Assembly (NCBI GenBank): GCA_020832905.1
Contig: JAJHRG010000001.1
Span: 190,809 to 254,808 of the forward strand
DNA length: 64,000 bases
Direction: 5' to 3'
Source of the DNA: Thermoproteota archaeon
GTDB lineage: Archaea; Thermoproteota; Methanomethylicia; Methanomethylicales; Methanomethylicaceae
Below, one piece after another: positions 26,505 through 35,097 of the stretch; position 1 is the stretch's first letter; each line of letters opens with the position of its first letter. The notes under the pieces were generated by a model. It worked only from the letters and a program-made list of their open reading frames with translations. It was not told the origin of the DNA and made no database searches. The translations under genes and the position numbers were made by a program.

Positions 26505-26738
26505 ATGATATTTCCAATAAGATGTTTTACATGTGGAAAATTAATTGGAGATAAATGGGAAGAATATAAGAAAGCAATTAATAGTGGTAAGAATCCAGCT
26601 GAGGTTCTTGATGCATTAGGAATTACAAGATATTGTTGTAGAAGAATGTTTCTTTCTCATTTAGAGTTAATAGATGAAATATTAGAATTTCATGCTTATA
26701 GACAAGTAAGAATGAAAGATAAGATAAAAAATAAATAA
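26505..26738 (+). CDS. rpoN: RNA polymerase subunit Rpo10 (RpoN)
   Basis: A 77-aa zinc-binding subunit. It starts [20 protein letters not shown]; the CFTCG pair and the distal CC in [16 protein letters not shown] complete the Rpb10-type zinc site. The ATG at 26505 follows an AGGTGAA SD that overlaps the uS9 stop. It anchors Rpo3 to the large subunits. Confidence 0.96.
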   Translation: MIFPIRCFTCGKLIGDKWEEYKKAINSGKNPAEVLDALGITRYCCRRMFLSHLELIDEILEFHAYRQVRMKDKIKNK

Positions 26739-26770
26739 AACCATAAGAAATTTTAACATGGTGTTATATA

Positions 26771-27424
26771 ATGACAAGTACAGAATCAGTTGAACTTCTT
26801 GTTCCTATTGAAGTTTACTTAGCAGCAGGTGTACATATAGGAACTCATATTAAAACTAATGATATGCGTCCATTTATATTTAGAACAAGACCAGATGGTT
26901 TACATATATTAGATGTTAGAAAAATTGATGAAAGAATAAGAATTGCCTCAAAATTTATTGCAAGATTTAAAGGTGAAAAAGTTTTAGCTGTTTCAGCAAG
27001 ACAGTATGGATTTAAGCCAGTAGAAAAATTTGCATCAATAATAGGTGGAAAAGCAATTACAGGTAGATTCATACCCGGAACATTTACAAATCCTAAACTT
27101 CCAAATTATATTGAACCAGATGTATTAATAGCTACAGATCCACGTGCAGATTGGCAAGCAATATTAGAAGCATCAAAAGTAGGTATACCTGTTGTTGCTC
27201 TTTGTGATACAGATAATAGATGTCAATTTGTTGATCTTATAATTCCAGTAAATAACAAAGGAAGAAAATCATTAGCTCTTGTATATTGGCTTTTGGCAAG
27301 ACAAGTATTAAGAGAACGAGGAGAACTTGCACCAACTGCAGAATTACCTGTAACTATGGAAGATTTTGAATCTAAAGTACTTATAAGTGAAGAAGAGTAT
27401 GGTGGATATGAGGTTAAAGAGTAG
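26771..27424 (+). CDS. rps2: Ribosomal protein uS2
   Basis: A 217-aa archaeal uS2. Segments are [60 protein letters not shown] and [20 protein letters not shown]. The 3' end overlaps the start of the MEMO gene. AACATGGTG provides a weak SD. Rpo6, often nearby in archaea, is not found here. Confidence 0.97.
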   Translation: MTSTESVELLVPIEVYLAAGVHIGTHIKTNDMRPFIFRTRPDGLHILDVRKIDERIRIASKFIARFKGEKVLAVSARQYGFKPVEKFASIIGGKAITGRFIPGTFTNPKLPNYIEPDVLIATDPRADWQAILEASKVGIPVVALCDTDNRCQFVDLIIPVNNKGRKSLALVYWLLARQVLRERGELAPTAELPVTMEDFESKVLISEEEYGGYEVKE

Positions 27425-28259
27425 AAAGCCCTACGTTGCAGGAAGCTTTTATGATGGAGAAAAAGAGATTTTAAAAAAGCAAATTTCTTGGTGTTTTTTA
27501 CATAAAATTGGTCCTAAAGCTTTACCTAGTGGTATAGTAAAGAATGAAAGAGAAGTTATTTCTTTAATTTCACCACATGCAGGATATATTTATTCTGGAC
27601 CAGTTGCAGCTCATGGATATTACTATATATCAAGAGAACCAGTACCAGAAGTAGTTGTAATTATTGGGCCAAATCATACAGGTATTGGTGCAGGTGTAGC
27701 TGTTTGGTGTGAAGGTGACTGGGAAACTCCTTTAGGAAAAGTTAAAGTAGATTCAGAACTTGCTAATATGCTAGTAAAAGAAGGTGTAGCTGAAGAAGAT
27801 GAGTCTGCTCATATATATGAGCACTCAATAGAAGTTCAAATTCCATTTCTTCAATTTATATATCAAAGTGAATTCAAAATACTACCTATATGTATGCTTC
27901 TTCAAGATTATGAAACTTCTTATGAATTAGGAAAAACTTTAGCAAAATTATTAAGTAATAAATCAGCTCTAATGATTGCAAGTACAGATTTTTCACACTA
28001 TGTACCTTATAATGAAGCTTATAGAAGAGATTCTTTAGCAATAGATTGTATAGTAAAAATGGATGCTAAATCACTTGAAAGAATTATAATGAAGGAAAAT
28101 ATAAGCATGTGTGGTCCAGGACCTGTAATGACTGTATTAGAAGCATCAAAAATTCTTGGAGCAAAAGAGTGTAAACGTTTATGTTATGCTACATCTGGAG
28201 ATACTTCAGGTCCAAAAAATGAAGTTGTAGGATATGGTTCTTTTGTTATTACTAAGTGA
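27408..28259 (+). CDS. MEMO1 family protein
   Basis: A 283-aa MEMO/YjjX-type protein, structurally related to class III extradiol dioxygenases. Visible are [49 protein letters not shown], the [20 protein letters not shown] segment and [14 protein letters not shown]. Putative metal-site His residues are in SPHAGY, GPNHTG and DFSHY. The biochemical role in archaea is unknown. The start ATG at 27408 lies inside uS2. It heads the isoprenoid cluster, a conserved archaeal order. Confidence 0.92.
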   Translation: MRLKSRKPYVAGSFYDGEKEILKKQISWCFLHKIGPKALPSGIVKNEREVISLISPHAGYIYSGPVAAHGYYYISREPVPEVVVIIGPNHTGIGAGVAVWCEGDWETPLGKVKVDSELANMLVKEGVAEEDESAHIYEHSIEVQIPFLQFIYQSEFKILPICMLLQDYETSYELGKTLAKLLSNKSALMIASTDFSHYVPYNEAYRRDSLAIDCIVKMDAKSLERIIMKENISMCGPGPVMTVLEASKILGAKECKRLCYATSGDTSGPKNEVVGYGSFVITK

Positions 28260-28265
28260 TAGTAA

Positions 28266-29069
28266 ATGGAAAAAATAAAATTAAGAATTCCTTTTTCCAT
28301 CCCCATTCTTGGAGAAGCTTTTGCTGATATAAATAATCCAGTAGTTTTTTCAACAATTAACTTTTTTACTGATGTTAGTGTTTCCTTTAAAAATTCTTCT
28401 GAAATTCAAGTACCTATTTCTAATCTATTAATTAAAAAGATTATTACAAATTACTTAAAAAAGAAAGGAATATTTCTTGAAATTAATATTAATCCAGTTA
28501 ATGATTTTTTTGCTCTTACTTCTCTATTTTATATAATAGGAATAGAAGAAATTGAAAATGATATTACTTTTTTCATTAATAAATTAAAAAATTCTGCTTT
28601 AATTATATTTTTTAGAGCTCTTACATCATTATCTGGTGGATTTACGATATGTAGGAAAAATGAGGGAATCATTTCTATTGATGGAAAAATTAATGCCTCT
28701 CTTCTTATTAATATAAAAAACAAGAAGAAGTCTTCTTATAGATTAATAAGGAAATTTGAAAATAATTTTCCAGAACTTTATAATCCTTTAGTACATACCA
28801 TAGGACATATTGCTATAGAAGGTGGAAAAGCAATTAGAGATGGAATGACAGAAAGACTTGGTAATTTAATGAATATAGAGTCTATGATCTTATGTATATT
28901 TAATTTGATAAAGCCAAAATCATTACCAATAGTTAAAAATTCCTATGGTGTGAAAATGATTGTAGCAGGTGATATTACTGGAAGTATAATATTAGTACCA
29001 AGAAATTTTTTATATAAAAATTATCAGAGTTTTGATTTTACTGATATAGGAGTGAGAGAAATTGAATAA
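28266..29069 (+). CDS. Probable mevalonate kinase, divergent GHMP kinase
   Basis: A 267-aa protein in the slot normally held by mevalonate kinase (uS2-MEMO-mvk-ipk-fni). The N-terminal IRIP-like start (RIPFSIPILGEAFADINNP) resembles GHMP motif 1, and GVKMIVAGDITGSIILVP resembles motif 3. The Gly/Ser-rich ATP loop of motif 2 (PxxxGLGSS) is not recognisable: NPVNDFFALTSLFYIIG stands in its place. It is also short for the family. It may be a strongly drifted mevalonate kinase or a relative with another substrate. It overlaps the IPK start by 8 nt. Confidence 0.6.
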   Translation: MEKIKLRIPFSIPILGEAFADINNPVVFSTINFFTDVSVSFKNSSEIQVPISNLLIKKIITNYLKKKGIFLEININPVNDFFALTSLFYIIGIEEIENDITFFINKLKNSALIIFFRALTSLSGGFTICRKNEGIISIDGKINASLLINIKNKKKSSYRLIRKFENNFPELYNPLVHTIGHIAIEGGKAIRDGMTERLGNLMNIESMILCIFNLIKPKSLPIVKNSYGVKMIVAGDITGSIILVPRNFLYKNYQSFDFTDIGVREIE

Positions 29070-29826
29070 TGTTGATTTTGTAATAAAACTTGGAGGTAGT
29101 GCTATAACTGATAAAAAATCTCCACTTACTGCTAATATAAAAGTAATTGAAAATATAGCTTTTGAACTTTCTAGTATTAAGAAACTTCCATCTATTATTA
29201 TAGTTTATGGTGGAGGTTCTTTTGGACACTTTATTGCAAATAAGTATATTCATAATGGTAAGATAATTTCAAGTATAGGAGTAGCTGAAATACATTCTGC
29301 TATGTTAACTCTTACAGAAATCATTACTTCATATTTTATTAAATATAAACTTCCTGTTTTTCCTATTAATTCTTCAAGTTCTTTTATTCTCTCTAATGGT
29401 GAACTAAATTCTTTTATTAAACCAATTGAATATTCACTTAATAATAACTTAATACCTATCATTGGTGGAGATGTAATACTAAGTGAAAAAGATGTAAGAA
29501 TTCTATCTGGAGATAAAATCGCTTCCTTTCTTGCAAAAGAGTTTAATGCAAAAACTTTAGCTTTTGGAACTGATGTTGATGGTATAATATTAGATAATAA
29601 GATTTTACATAAAGTAAGATTAAGTGAAATAGAAAATATTATTCCAAAAATAAAAGTAAATCAAATTGATGTTACAGGTGGTATGGTAAATAAATTATTA
29701 GAAATAAAAAATTATATTGCTAGTGGTGGAAGAAAAGCTATAATATTCAATATAACTCGTTTTGGAATGCTTACTAAATTATTATTAGGAGAAGAAAATA
29801 TAGGTACAGAGGTTGATAAGGATTGA
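29062..29826 (+). CDS. Isopentenyl phosphate kinase
   Basis: A 254-aa amino acid kinase-fold enzyme that phosphorylates isopentenyl phosphate to IPP in the alternative archaeal mevalonate pathway. Motifs: VIKLGGSAITDK, IIVYGGGSFGHFIANKY (with the catalytic His), IPIIGGDVILS and FGTDVDGIIL. The start is TTG 29062. Its overlap with the upstream kinase and downstream fni shows a tight operon. Confidence 0.93.
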   Translation: MNNVDFVIKLGGSAITDKKSPLTANIKVIENIAFELSSIKKLPSIIIVYGGGSFGHFIANKYIHNGKIISSIGVAEIHSAMLTLTEIITSYFIKYKLPVFPINSSSSFILSNGELNSFIKPIEYSLNNNLIPIIGGDVILSEKDVRILSGDKIASFLAKEFNAKTLAFGTDVDGIILDNKILHKVRLSEIENIIPKIKVNQIDVTGGMVNKLLEIKNYIASGGRKAIIFNITRFGMLTKLLLGEENIGTEVDKD

Positions 29827-30914
29827 TATTTGATAGAAAAAATTCTCATTTATTTATATGTAAAAAATACGATGTCTCTTTTAGGAAGAGTACTCATTTT
29901 GATGATGTAGAATTAGTACATTGTGCTTTACCAGAACTTAATTTAGAAGAAATTGATACTTCTATATCATTTCTTGGAAAGAAAATTTCAGCACCAATAA
30001 TAATATCAGCAATGACTGGAGGTACACCAGAAGCAAAAAAGATAAATGAAAATCTTGCTAAGGCAGCTAGTAAAATTGGTATTGGGATGTGTGTAGGGAG
30101 TCAAAGAATTGCTATTGAAAATCCTCAATTTCAAGATACTTTTACTATTGTGAGAGAAGTAGCAAGTGATTTAGTTGTTATTGCTAATATAGGTGGAGCT
30201 CAACTTTTACAAAAAAATTTCATAGAATATGCTGAAAAAGCAATTTCTATGTTAAATGCAGATGCTTTAGCTATACACTTAAATCCATTACAAGAATTAG
30301 TTCAGCCTGGTGGTGATACAAGATTTAAGGGAATACTTGATGCTATTCGTGATTTATCTAAACATATTAAAGTTCCAATTATTGTTAAGGAAGTTGGTTG
30401 TGGAATTTCTAAAGAAGTTGCAGAAAAAATAATTGATACTGGCATATATGCTATAGATATTGCAGGAGCAGGAGGTACAAGTTGGGCTGCAGTAGAATAT
30501 TATCATGCATTACAAACAGGAGATTTGAGTAAATCTAAAATTGCTGAAACTCTTTGGGATTGGGGTATACCTACTGCTATGAGTATTTGTGAAGTTGTAT
30601 CTTTAAATCCTAAAATAACTATAATTGCTTCTGGTGGAATAAGAAATGGTCTTCATATAGCAAAATCCATAGCTCTTGGAGCAGATTTAGTAGGAATTGC
30701 TAGACCATTACTATTATGTGCTATATCTAGTAGCGAAATGGTAATAGAATATTTGCAAAACTTAATTAATGAGCTTAAAATTATACTCTTACTAACAGGA
30801 TGTAAAAATATTAAGCAATTAAAATCAGTACCGATTGTTATAAAAGGAGAATTACTTAATTGGATTATTCAAAGAAATTTAAAGGTGAGAGGAATTGATA
30901 GAGGAAAAACTTAA
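29823..30914 (+). CDS. fni: Isopentenyl-diphosphate isomerase type 2
   Basis: A 363-aa FMN-dependent TIM-barrel enzyme that interconverts IPP and DMAPP. Segments: RKSTHFDDVELVHCALPELN, APIIISAMTGGTPEAKKINE, NADALAIHLNPLQELVQPGG, VKEVGCGISKEVAEK and the phosphate-binding ASGGIRNGLHIAKSIALGAD. It starts with TTG at 29823, overlapping ipk by 4 nt, and overlaps the prenyl synthase by 20 nt. Confidence 0.95.
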   Translation: MIFDRKNSHLFICKKYDVSFRKSTHFDDVELVHCALPELNLEEIDTSISFLGKKISAPIIISAMTGGTPEAKKINENLAKAASKIGIGMCVGSQRIAIENPQFQDTFTIVREVASDLVVIANIGGAQLLQKNFIEYAEKAISMLNADALAIHLNPLQELVQPGGDTRFKGILDAIRDLSKHIKVPIIVKEVGCGISKEVAEKIIDTGIYAIDIAGAGGTSWAAVEYYHALQTGDLSKSKIAETLWDWGIPTAMSICEVVSLNPKITIIASGGIRNGLHIAKSIALGADLVGIARPLLLCAISSSEMVIEYLQNLINELKIILLLTGCKNIKQLKSVPIVIKGELLNWIIQRNLKVRGIDRGKT

Positions 30915-31860
30915 AAAAGTTTCATCATTACTTGATCCACTAATAAAAGACTATATTAATGGAACTGATGAACTTTATAAAGCAGCATTACATCTTCCAA
31001 GTCATGGAGGTAAAAGATTACGACCATTTCTTGTAATGAAATCATGTGAAATAGTTGGTGGAGATATTAACTATGTTATTCCTGCAGCTATTGCCATAGA
31101 AGTATTACACAACTTTACACTTATTCATGATGATATTATGGATAATGATTTATTAAGAAGAGGTGTACCTACAGTTCATACAATATGGGGCATTCCAATG
31201 GCTATACTTGCAGGTGATTTATTATTTGCTAAAGCTTTTCATATACTTTTATCTATGAAAGGTGATTATGAAAAAATAGTAAAAGTAGCTGAAATACTAG
31301 CAAAAACTACTATAACAATATCAGAAGGTCAAAGTATGGATATGTCTTTTGAAAGAAAAAATAATGTTTCAGAGGAAGAATATATGACTATGATATATAA
31401 GAAGACTGGTGCTTTATTTGAAGCAAGTGCAAAAATTGGTGCCATATTGGGTGGTGGAAGTGAAGAAATGGTAGAAGCTCTAGGAAATTATGGTAAAAAT
31501 TTAGGAATAGGCTTTCAAATTTTTGATGATTATCTAGGACTTATATCAAAAGAAGAAATTCTTGGAAAGCCAATTGGGAGTGATATAAGAGAAGGAAAGA
31601 AAACTCTTTTTGTAATAAAATTATTAAACTCATCATTAAGAGATAAAGTAATTAGTATATTAGGTAAGAAAAATGTTTCCAATGAAGATATTACCTTAAT
31701 ACTTAATTATATAAGAAATGAAAAAATAGATGAATATGTATTAAATAAAGCAAAATTTCATATTGATTTAGCAATTTCCTCATTATCTATATTTCCAAAT
31801 TCTGAAGCAAAAAATGATCTTATTGAATTAGCAAGATATGTAATTTCTAGAGTAAAGTAG
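30895..31860 (+). CDS. Polyprenyl (geranylgeranyl/farnesyl) diphosphate synthase
   Basis: A 321-aa all-helical prenyl transferase. The first Asp-rich motif is LIHDDIMDNDLLRRG, the second GFQIFDDYLGL; LPSHGGKRLRPFLVM and the K-T pair in MIYKKTGALFEASAKIG are present. It makes the C15-C25 isoprenoid precursors of archaeal lipids. Chain length cannot be fixed from sequence alone. It starts with TTG 30895 behind a GGTGAGAGG SD. Confidence 0.94.
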   Translation: MIEEKLKKVSSLLDPLIKDYINGTDELYKAALHLPSHGGKRLRPFLVMKSCEIVGGDINYVIPAAIAIEVLHNFTLIHDDIMDNDLLRRGVPTVHTIWGIPMAILAGDLLFAKAFHILLSMKGDYEKIVKVAEILAKTTITISEGQSMDMSFERKNNVSEEEYMTMIYKKTGALFEASAKIGAILGGGSEEMVEALGNYGKNLGIGFQIFDDYLGLISKEEILGKPIGSDIREGKKTLFVIKLLNSSLRDKVISILGKKNVSNEDITLILNYIRNEKIDEYVLNKAKFHIDLAISSLSIFPNSEAKNDLIELARYVISRVK

Positions 31861-31870
31861 TGACAAGAAT

Positions 31871-33577
31871 ATGATTTCTGATGAAATAATATTATTGATA
31901 AAAAAGCATGCTTTAATGAATGCTATAAAATATGGTGGTAAGGCTGAATTCAAAGCAGTAATAGGTAAGATTCTATCTGAAAGACCAGAATTAAAGTTAA
32001 TGATACAAGAAGTTTCAAAAATTACTCAATCTATTATCTCAGAAATAAATTCTATGAGTTTATTAGAGCAACAAAACTTGGCTAAATCTCTTGGTATAAG
32101 TCTAACAAAAGAAAAACCAAAGAAGGAAGAACATGTTCTTCCTCCTCTTCCTAATGTTGATAAGTATGAAAGAATTCGTGTAAGATTTGCACCAAATCCT
32201 GATTTTGCTATACATTTAGGAAATGCAAGAGCAGCAATACTTAATGATGAGTATGCAAAAATCTATCATGGTATTTTCATATTAAGATTTGAGGATACTT
32301 CTCCTTCAGTTAAACCACCTATGCTTGAAGCTTATGATGCAATTCGTGAAGATTTAAAATGGCTTGGAGTAAATTGGCATGAAGAATATATACAATCTGA
32401 GAGATTACCTATATACTATGATTATGCTGAAAAACTAATAGAAATTGGTGGGGCATATATTTGTACTTGTCCACCAGAAGAATTTCGGAAATTAGTTAAT
32501 TCTTGTAGACCATGTCCTTGTAGAGATTTACCTGTAGAAAAGCAACTTAAAAGATGGGAAGATATGCTAAGTGGATTTTTTAAAAGAGGAGAAGCTGTAA
32601 TGAGAATAAAAACTGATTTAAATCATCCAAATCCAGCTATTAGAGATTGGCCTGCTATGCGTATAGATACAAAACCTCATCCTCTTCAAGGACAAAAATA
32701 TAAAGTATGGCCTCTTTACAATTTTGCATGTGGAATTGATGATCATTTAATGGGTATTACTCATATTTTACGTGGAAAAGAACATGAAATTAATACACAA
32801 CGACAAATCTATCTATATAACTACTTTAAGTGGAACTATCCTGAAGTTATACATTATGGGCGATTAAAAATAGAAGGTACTATATTAAGCAAATCAAAAA
32901 TGCGTCAAGGAATAGAGATGGGTTTATTTAAAGATTGGAGTGATCCAAGATTAGGAACAATTGCTGCTTTAAGGAAAAGAGGTTTTCTTCCTGAAACTAT
33001 TAGACGATTAATTCTTGAAGTAGGAATTAAACCATCTGAAGCTACTATTAGTTGGGATAATATTGAAGCAATAAATAGAAAATTACTAGATCCTATAGCT
33101 AAGAGATTTGTTTTCATTCCAGATCCTGTTAAATTAGAAATTCAAGGATTAACAAAAGAATTTAAAGCAAAATTACCTTTACATCCAGATCATCCAGAAT
33201 TTGGCAATATAATCTACACTATAGGACCTTCAAATAATACTGTATTTATTTCATTAAGAGATTTATCTAATATGAAATTAGGAATGATATTTCGTCTTAT
33301 GAATTTATTTAATGTAAAATTATTATCTTCATCAACTTGTATATATGTAAGTGAAAGTATAGAAGAAGCAAAAAAGATAAATGCACCAATAATTCAATGG
33401 TTACCATACGGTATTGAATTATCTGTAATAATGCATGATGGAAGTATAGTTAATGGTATAGTTGATAAAAATATATTAAATGAAGACTTACCTAATGTTT
33501 TTCAATTTTATAGATTTGGTTTTGTTAAGATATATAAAAAAGATAATAAAATAGAGGGTTATTATACACATGATTAA
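31871..33577 (+). CDS. gltX: Glutamyl-tRNA synthetase, archaeal type
   Basis: A 568-aa non-discriminating-type GluRS. An N-terminal helical extension (about 100 aa) precedes VRFAPNPDFAIHLGNARAAI, which contains the HIGH-equivalent (HLGN). LRFEDTSPSVKPPMLEAYDA and the KMSKS-equivalent ILSKSKMRQGIEMG follow; a Cys group (CTCPP, CRPCPCRD) could bind zinc. The C-terminal beta-barrel binds the anticodon. Archaea commonly use it to charge both tRNA-Glu and tRNA-Gln, the latter then amidated by GatDE. Confidence 0.95.
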   Translation: MISDEIILLIKKHALMNAIKYGGKAEFKAVIGKILSERPELKLMIQEVSKITQSIISEINSMSLLEQQNLAKSLGISLTKEKPKKEEHVLPPLPNVDKYERIRVRFAPNPDFAIHLGNARAAILNDEYAKIYHGIFILRFEDTSPSVKPPMLEAYDAIREDLKWLGVNWHEEYIQSERLPIYYDYAEKLIEIGGAYICTCPPEEFRKLVNSCRPCPCRDLPVEKQLKRWEDMLSGFFKRGEAVMRIKTDLNHPNPAIRDWPAMRIDTKPHPLQGQKYKVWPLYNFACGIDDHLMGITHILRGKEHEINTQRQIYLYNYFKWNYPEVIHYGRLKIEGTILSKSKMRQGIEMGLFKDWSDPRLGTIAALRKRGFLPETIRRLILEVGIKPSEATISWDNIEAINRKLLDPIAKRFVFIPDPVKLEIQGLTKEFKAKLPLHPDHPEFGNIIYTIGPSNNTVFISLRDLSNMKLGMIFRLMNLFNVKLLSSSTCIYVSESIEEAKKINAPIIQWLPYGIELSVIMHDGSIVNGIVDKNILNEDLPNVFQFYRFGFVKIYKKDNKIEGYYTHD

Positions 33578-33579
33578 AA

Positions 33580-33652
33580 CCGAAAAACTCATAAACCCTT
33601 CTGTCTTTGTTTTTCCTACTAATTAAATGAACAATGAGAGGTCGAGGGATAT
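33580..33652 (+). promoter_or_regulatory. Promoter and SD of the eL8-eS28-eL24-ndk operon
   Basis: GAAAAACTCATAAACC (33582-33597) has the A-rich BRE plus TATA arrangement also seen before infB (GAAAAACGTATAAAC). The spacing leaves a leader of about 30 nt. GGTCGAGGGAT before the ATG at 33653 acts as SD. I looked for a k-turn that could bind L7Ae and did not find a convincing one. Confidence 0.5.
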
Positions 33653-34156
33653 ATGTCAAAAAAACCTATATATGTAAGATTTGATGTACCTAAAGAATTA
33701 ATGGAACGTACATATGAATGTATAAAATTAGCAGCTGAGTCTGGAAAAGTAAAAAGAGGAGTAAATGAATCCACAAAAGCTGTAGAAAGAGGACTTGCAA
33801 AATTCCTTGTAATAGCTCAAGATGTAGATCCACAAGAGATTGTAGCACATCTACCTTTACTTGCTGATGAGAAGAAAGTTCCTTATACCTATGTAGATTC
33901 AAAAGCTAGACTTGGTCAATGTGCAGGAATTGAAGTAGCAGCATCATCAGTAGTAATTATTGATCCTGGTAAGGCTAAACCATTAATGGATGAAATAATA
34001 GCAAAAGTAAATGAAATAAGAAAAGGTACAACTGCTGAAGTACCAAAGCCAGAAGCAAAACCAGAAGAGAAACCAAAAGAAGAAGAAAAACCAAAGGAAA
34101 CAAAACCAGAAGAAAAACCAAAGAAGAAAAAGTCAGAAGAAGTACAGAAAAAATAA
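33653..34156 (+). CDS. rpl7ae: Ribosomal protein eL8 (L7Ae) with charged C-terminal tail
   Basis: A 167-aa protein. Residues 1-125 form the normal L7Ae fold: AAESGKVKRGVNESTKAVER, the catalytic-like KFLVIAQDVDPQEIVAHLPL and YVDSKARLGQCAGIEVAASS. L7Ae binds k-turns in 23S rRNA, C/D and H/ACA sRNAs and RNase P RNA. The last about 42 residues are a Lys/Glu/Pro low-complexity tail (for example KPEEKPKEEEKPKETKPEEK) not found in typical archaeal L7Ae. It may be a flexible contact arm. Confidence 0.96.
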   Translation: MSKKPIYVRFDVPKELMERTYECIKLAAESGKVKRGVNESTKAVERGLAKFLVIAQDVDPQEIVAHLPLLADEKKVPYTYVDSKARLGQCAGIEVAASSVVIIDPGKAKPLMDEIIAKVNEIRKGTTAEVPKPEAKPEEKPKEEEKPKETKPEEKPKKKKSEEVQKK

Positions 34157-34191
34157 AAGCAAATAAGAATTAAACATAAAAGTGATAGAAT

Positions 34192-34410
34192 ATGAGTAGT
34201 GAAACAAGTGAAGCCTATCCTGCTGAAGTTATTCAAATAATAGGAAGAACTGGAGCAACTGGTGAAGTTATACAAGTAAGAGTAAGAGTACTAGAAGGAA
34301 AAGATAAGGGAAGAATACTTACAAGAAATGTAAAAGGTCCTGTAAGAGTAGGAGATATATTAATGTTAAGAGAAACAGAAAGAGAAGCTAAGAAGCTAGT
34401 ACCAAGATAA
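34192..34410 (+). CDS. rps28e: Ribosomal protein eS28
   Basis: A 72-aa eS28. The core reads [40 protein letters not shown] and [19 protein letters not shown]. It lies at the mRNA exit of the 30S. The L7Ae-eS28-eL24-ndk-infB order is conserved in archaea. AAGTGAT upstream is a weak SD. Confidence 0.97.
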   Translation: MSSETSEAYPAEVIQIIGRTGATGEVIQVRVRVLEGKDKGRILTRNVKGPVRVGDILMLRETEREAKKLVPR

Positions 34411-34424
34411 AAAGGGAAATAAAA

Positions 34425-34604
34425 ATGGTAAGAATCTTTAAGTGTTCTTTTTGTAATAAAGAAATTGAGCCTGGTACAGGAATGATTTATGTTAAAAATG
34501 ATGGTACTATTCTTCGTTTTTGCTCAAGTAAATGTAGAAAAAATATGCTTAAATTAAAGAGAAATCCTAAAGACTTTAAGTGGGCTTCTGGGGAAGCTAA
34601 ATGA
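34425..34604 (+). CDS. rpl24e: Ribosomal protein eL24
   Basis: A 59-aa zinc protein: [40 protein letters not shown], then [18 protein letters not shown]. The four Cys (CSFC and CSSKC) form the zinc knuckle. Its stop overlaps the ndk ATG (ATGA). AAAGGGAAAT precedes the start. Confidence 0.96.
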   Translation: MVRIFKCSFCNKEIEPGTGMIYVKNDGTILRFCSSKCRKNMLKLKRNPKDFKWASGEAK

Positions 34605-35044
34605 TAGAAAGAACTTTTGTAATGATAAAGCCAGATGCTGTAGTTAGAGGTCTTATTGGAGAAATTATATCTAGAATTGAAAAAAAGGGTTTAAAAATTG
34701 TAGGAATGAAAATGATACATTTATCTAGAGAGGAAGCAGAGAAGCTTTATTCTATTCATAAAGATAAACCATTTTTTAATGATTTAATTAATTTCATAAC
34801 ATCTGCACCTGTTGTAGTAATGGCTGTAGAAGGAGAAAGTGCAGTTTCTGTTATGCGTAAAATGATTGGTCCAACAGATTCAAAAGAAGCTCCTCCAGGT
34901 ACAATAAGAGGAGATTTTTCATGTTCAAAAAGTATGAATATAATTCATGCATCAGATTCTCTAGAGAGTGCAAATAGAGAGTTATCTATATTCTTTAAAG
35001 AATTCTTAAAATATTCACGTACTGATGAGAAATTTGTTTTTTAG
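34601..35044 (+). CDS. ndk: Nucleoside diphosphate kinase
   Basis: A 147-aa NDK that balances NTP pools. [20 protein letters not shown] at the start, [20 protein letters not shown], and the catalytic His in [19 protein letters not shown] are clear. Slightly shorter C-terminus than many bacterial forms. It sits between eL24 and infB, the standard archaeal position. Confidence 0.97.
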   Translation: MIERTFVMIKPDAVVRGLIGEIISRIEKKGLKIVGMKMIHLSREEAEKLYSIHKDKPFFNDLINFITSAPVVVMAVEGESAVSVMRKMIGPTDSKEAPPGTIRGDFSCSKSMNIIHASDSLESANRELSIFFKEFLKYSRTDEKFVF

Positions 35045-35097
35045 TTTTTAAGAAAAACGTATAAACTTTTTACTTTTTCTATATCATGGGGGTAGGG
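35045..35097 (+). promoter_or_regulatory. Promoter of infB
   Basis: AAGAAAAACGTATAAAC (35050-35066) is a BRE/TATA box; transcription would begin about 25 bp downstream, near 35088. GGGGGTAGGG (35088-35097) is a purine-rich SD directly before the ATG at 35098, so the leader is very short. Confidence 0.6.

Noticed and set aside
33580-33652. A k-turn in the L7Ae leader for autoregulation
   Set aside because: No tandem GA pairs flanked by stems could be drawn in the short AT-rich leader.
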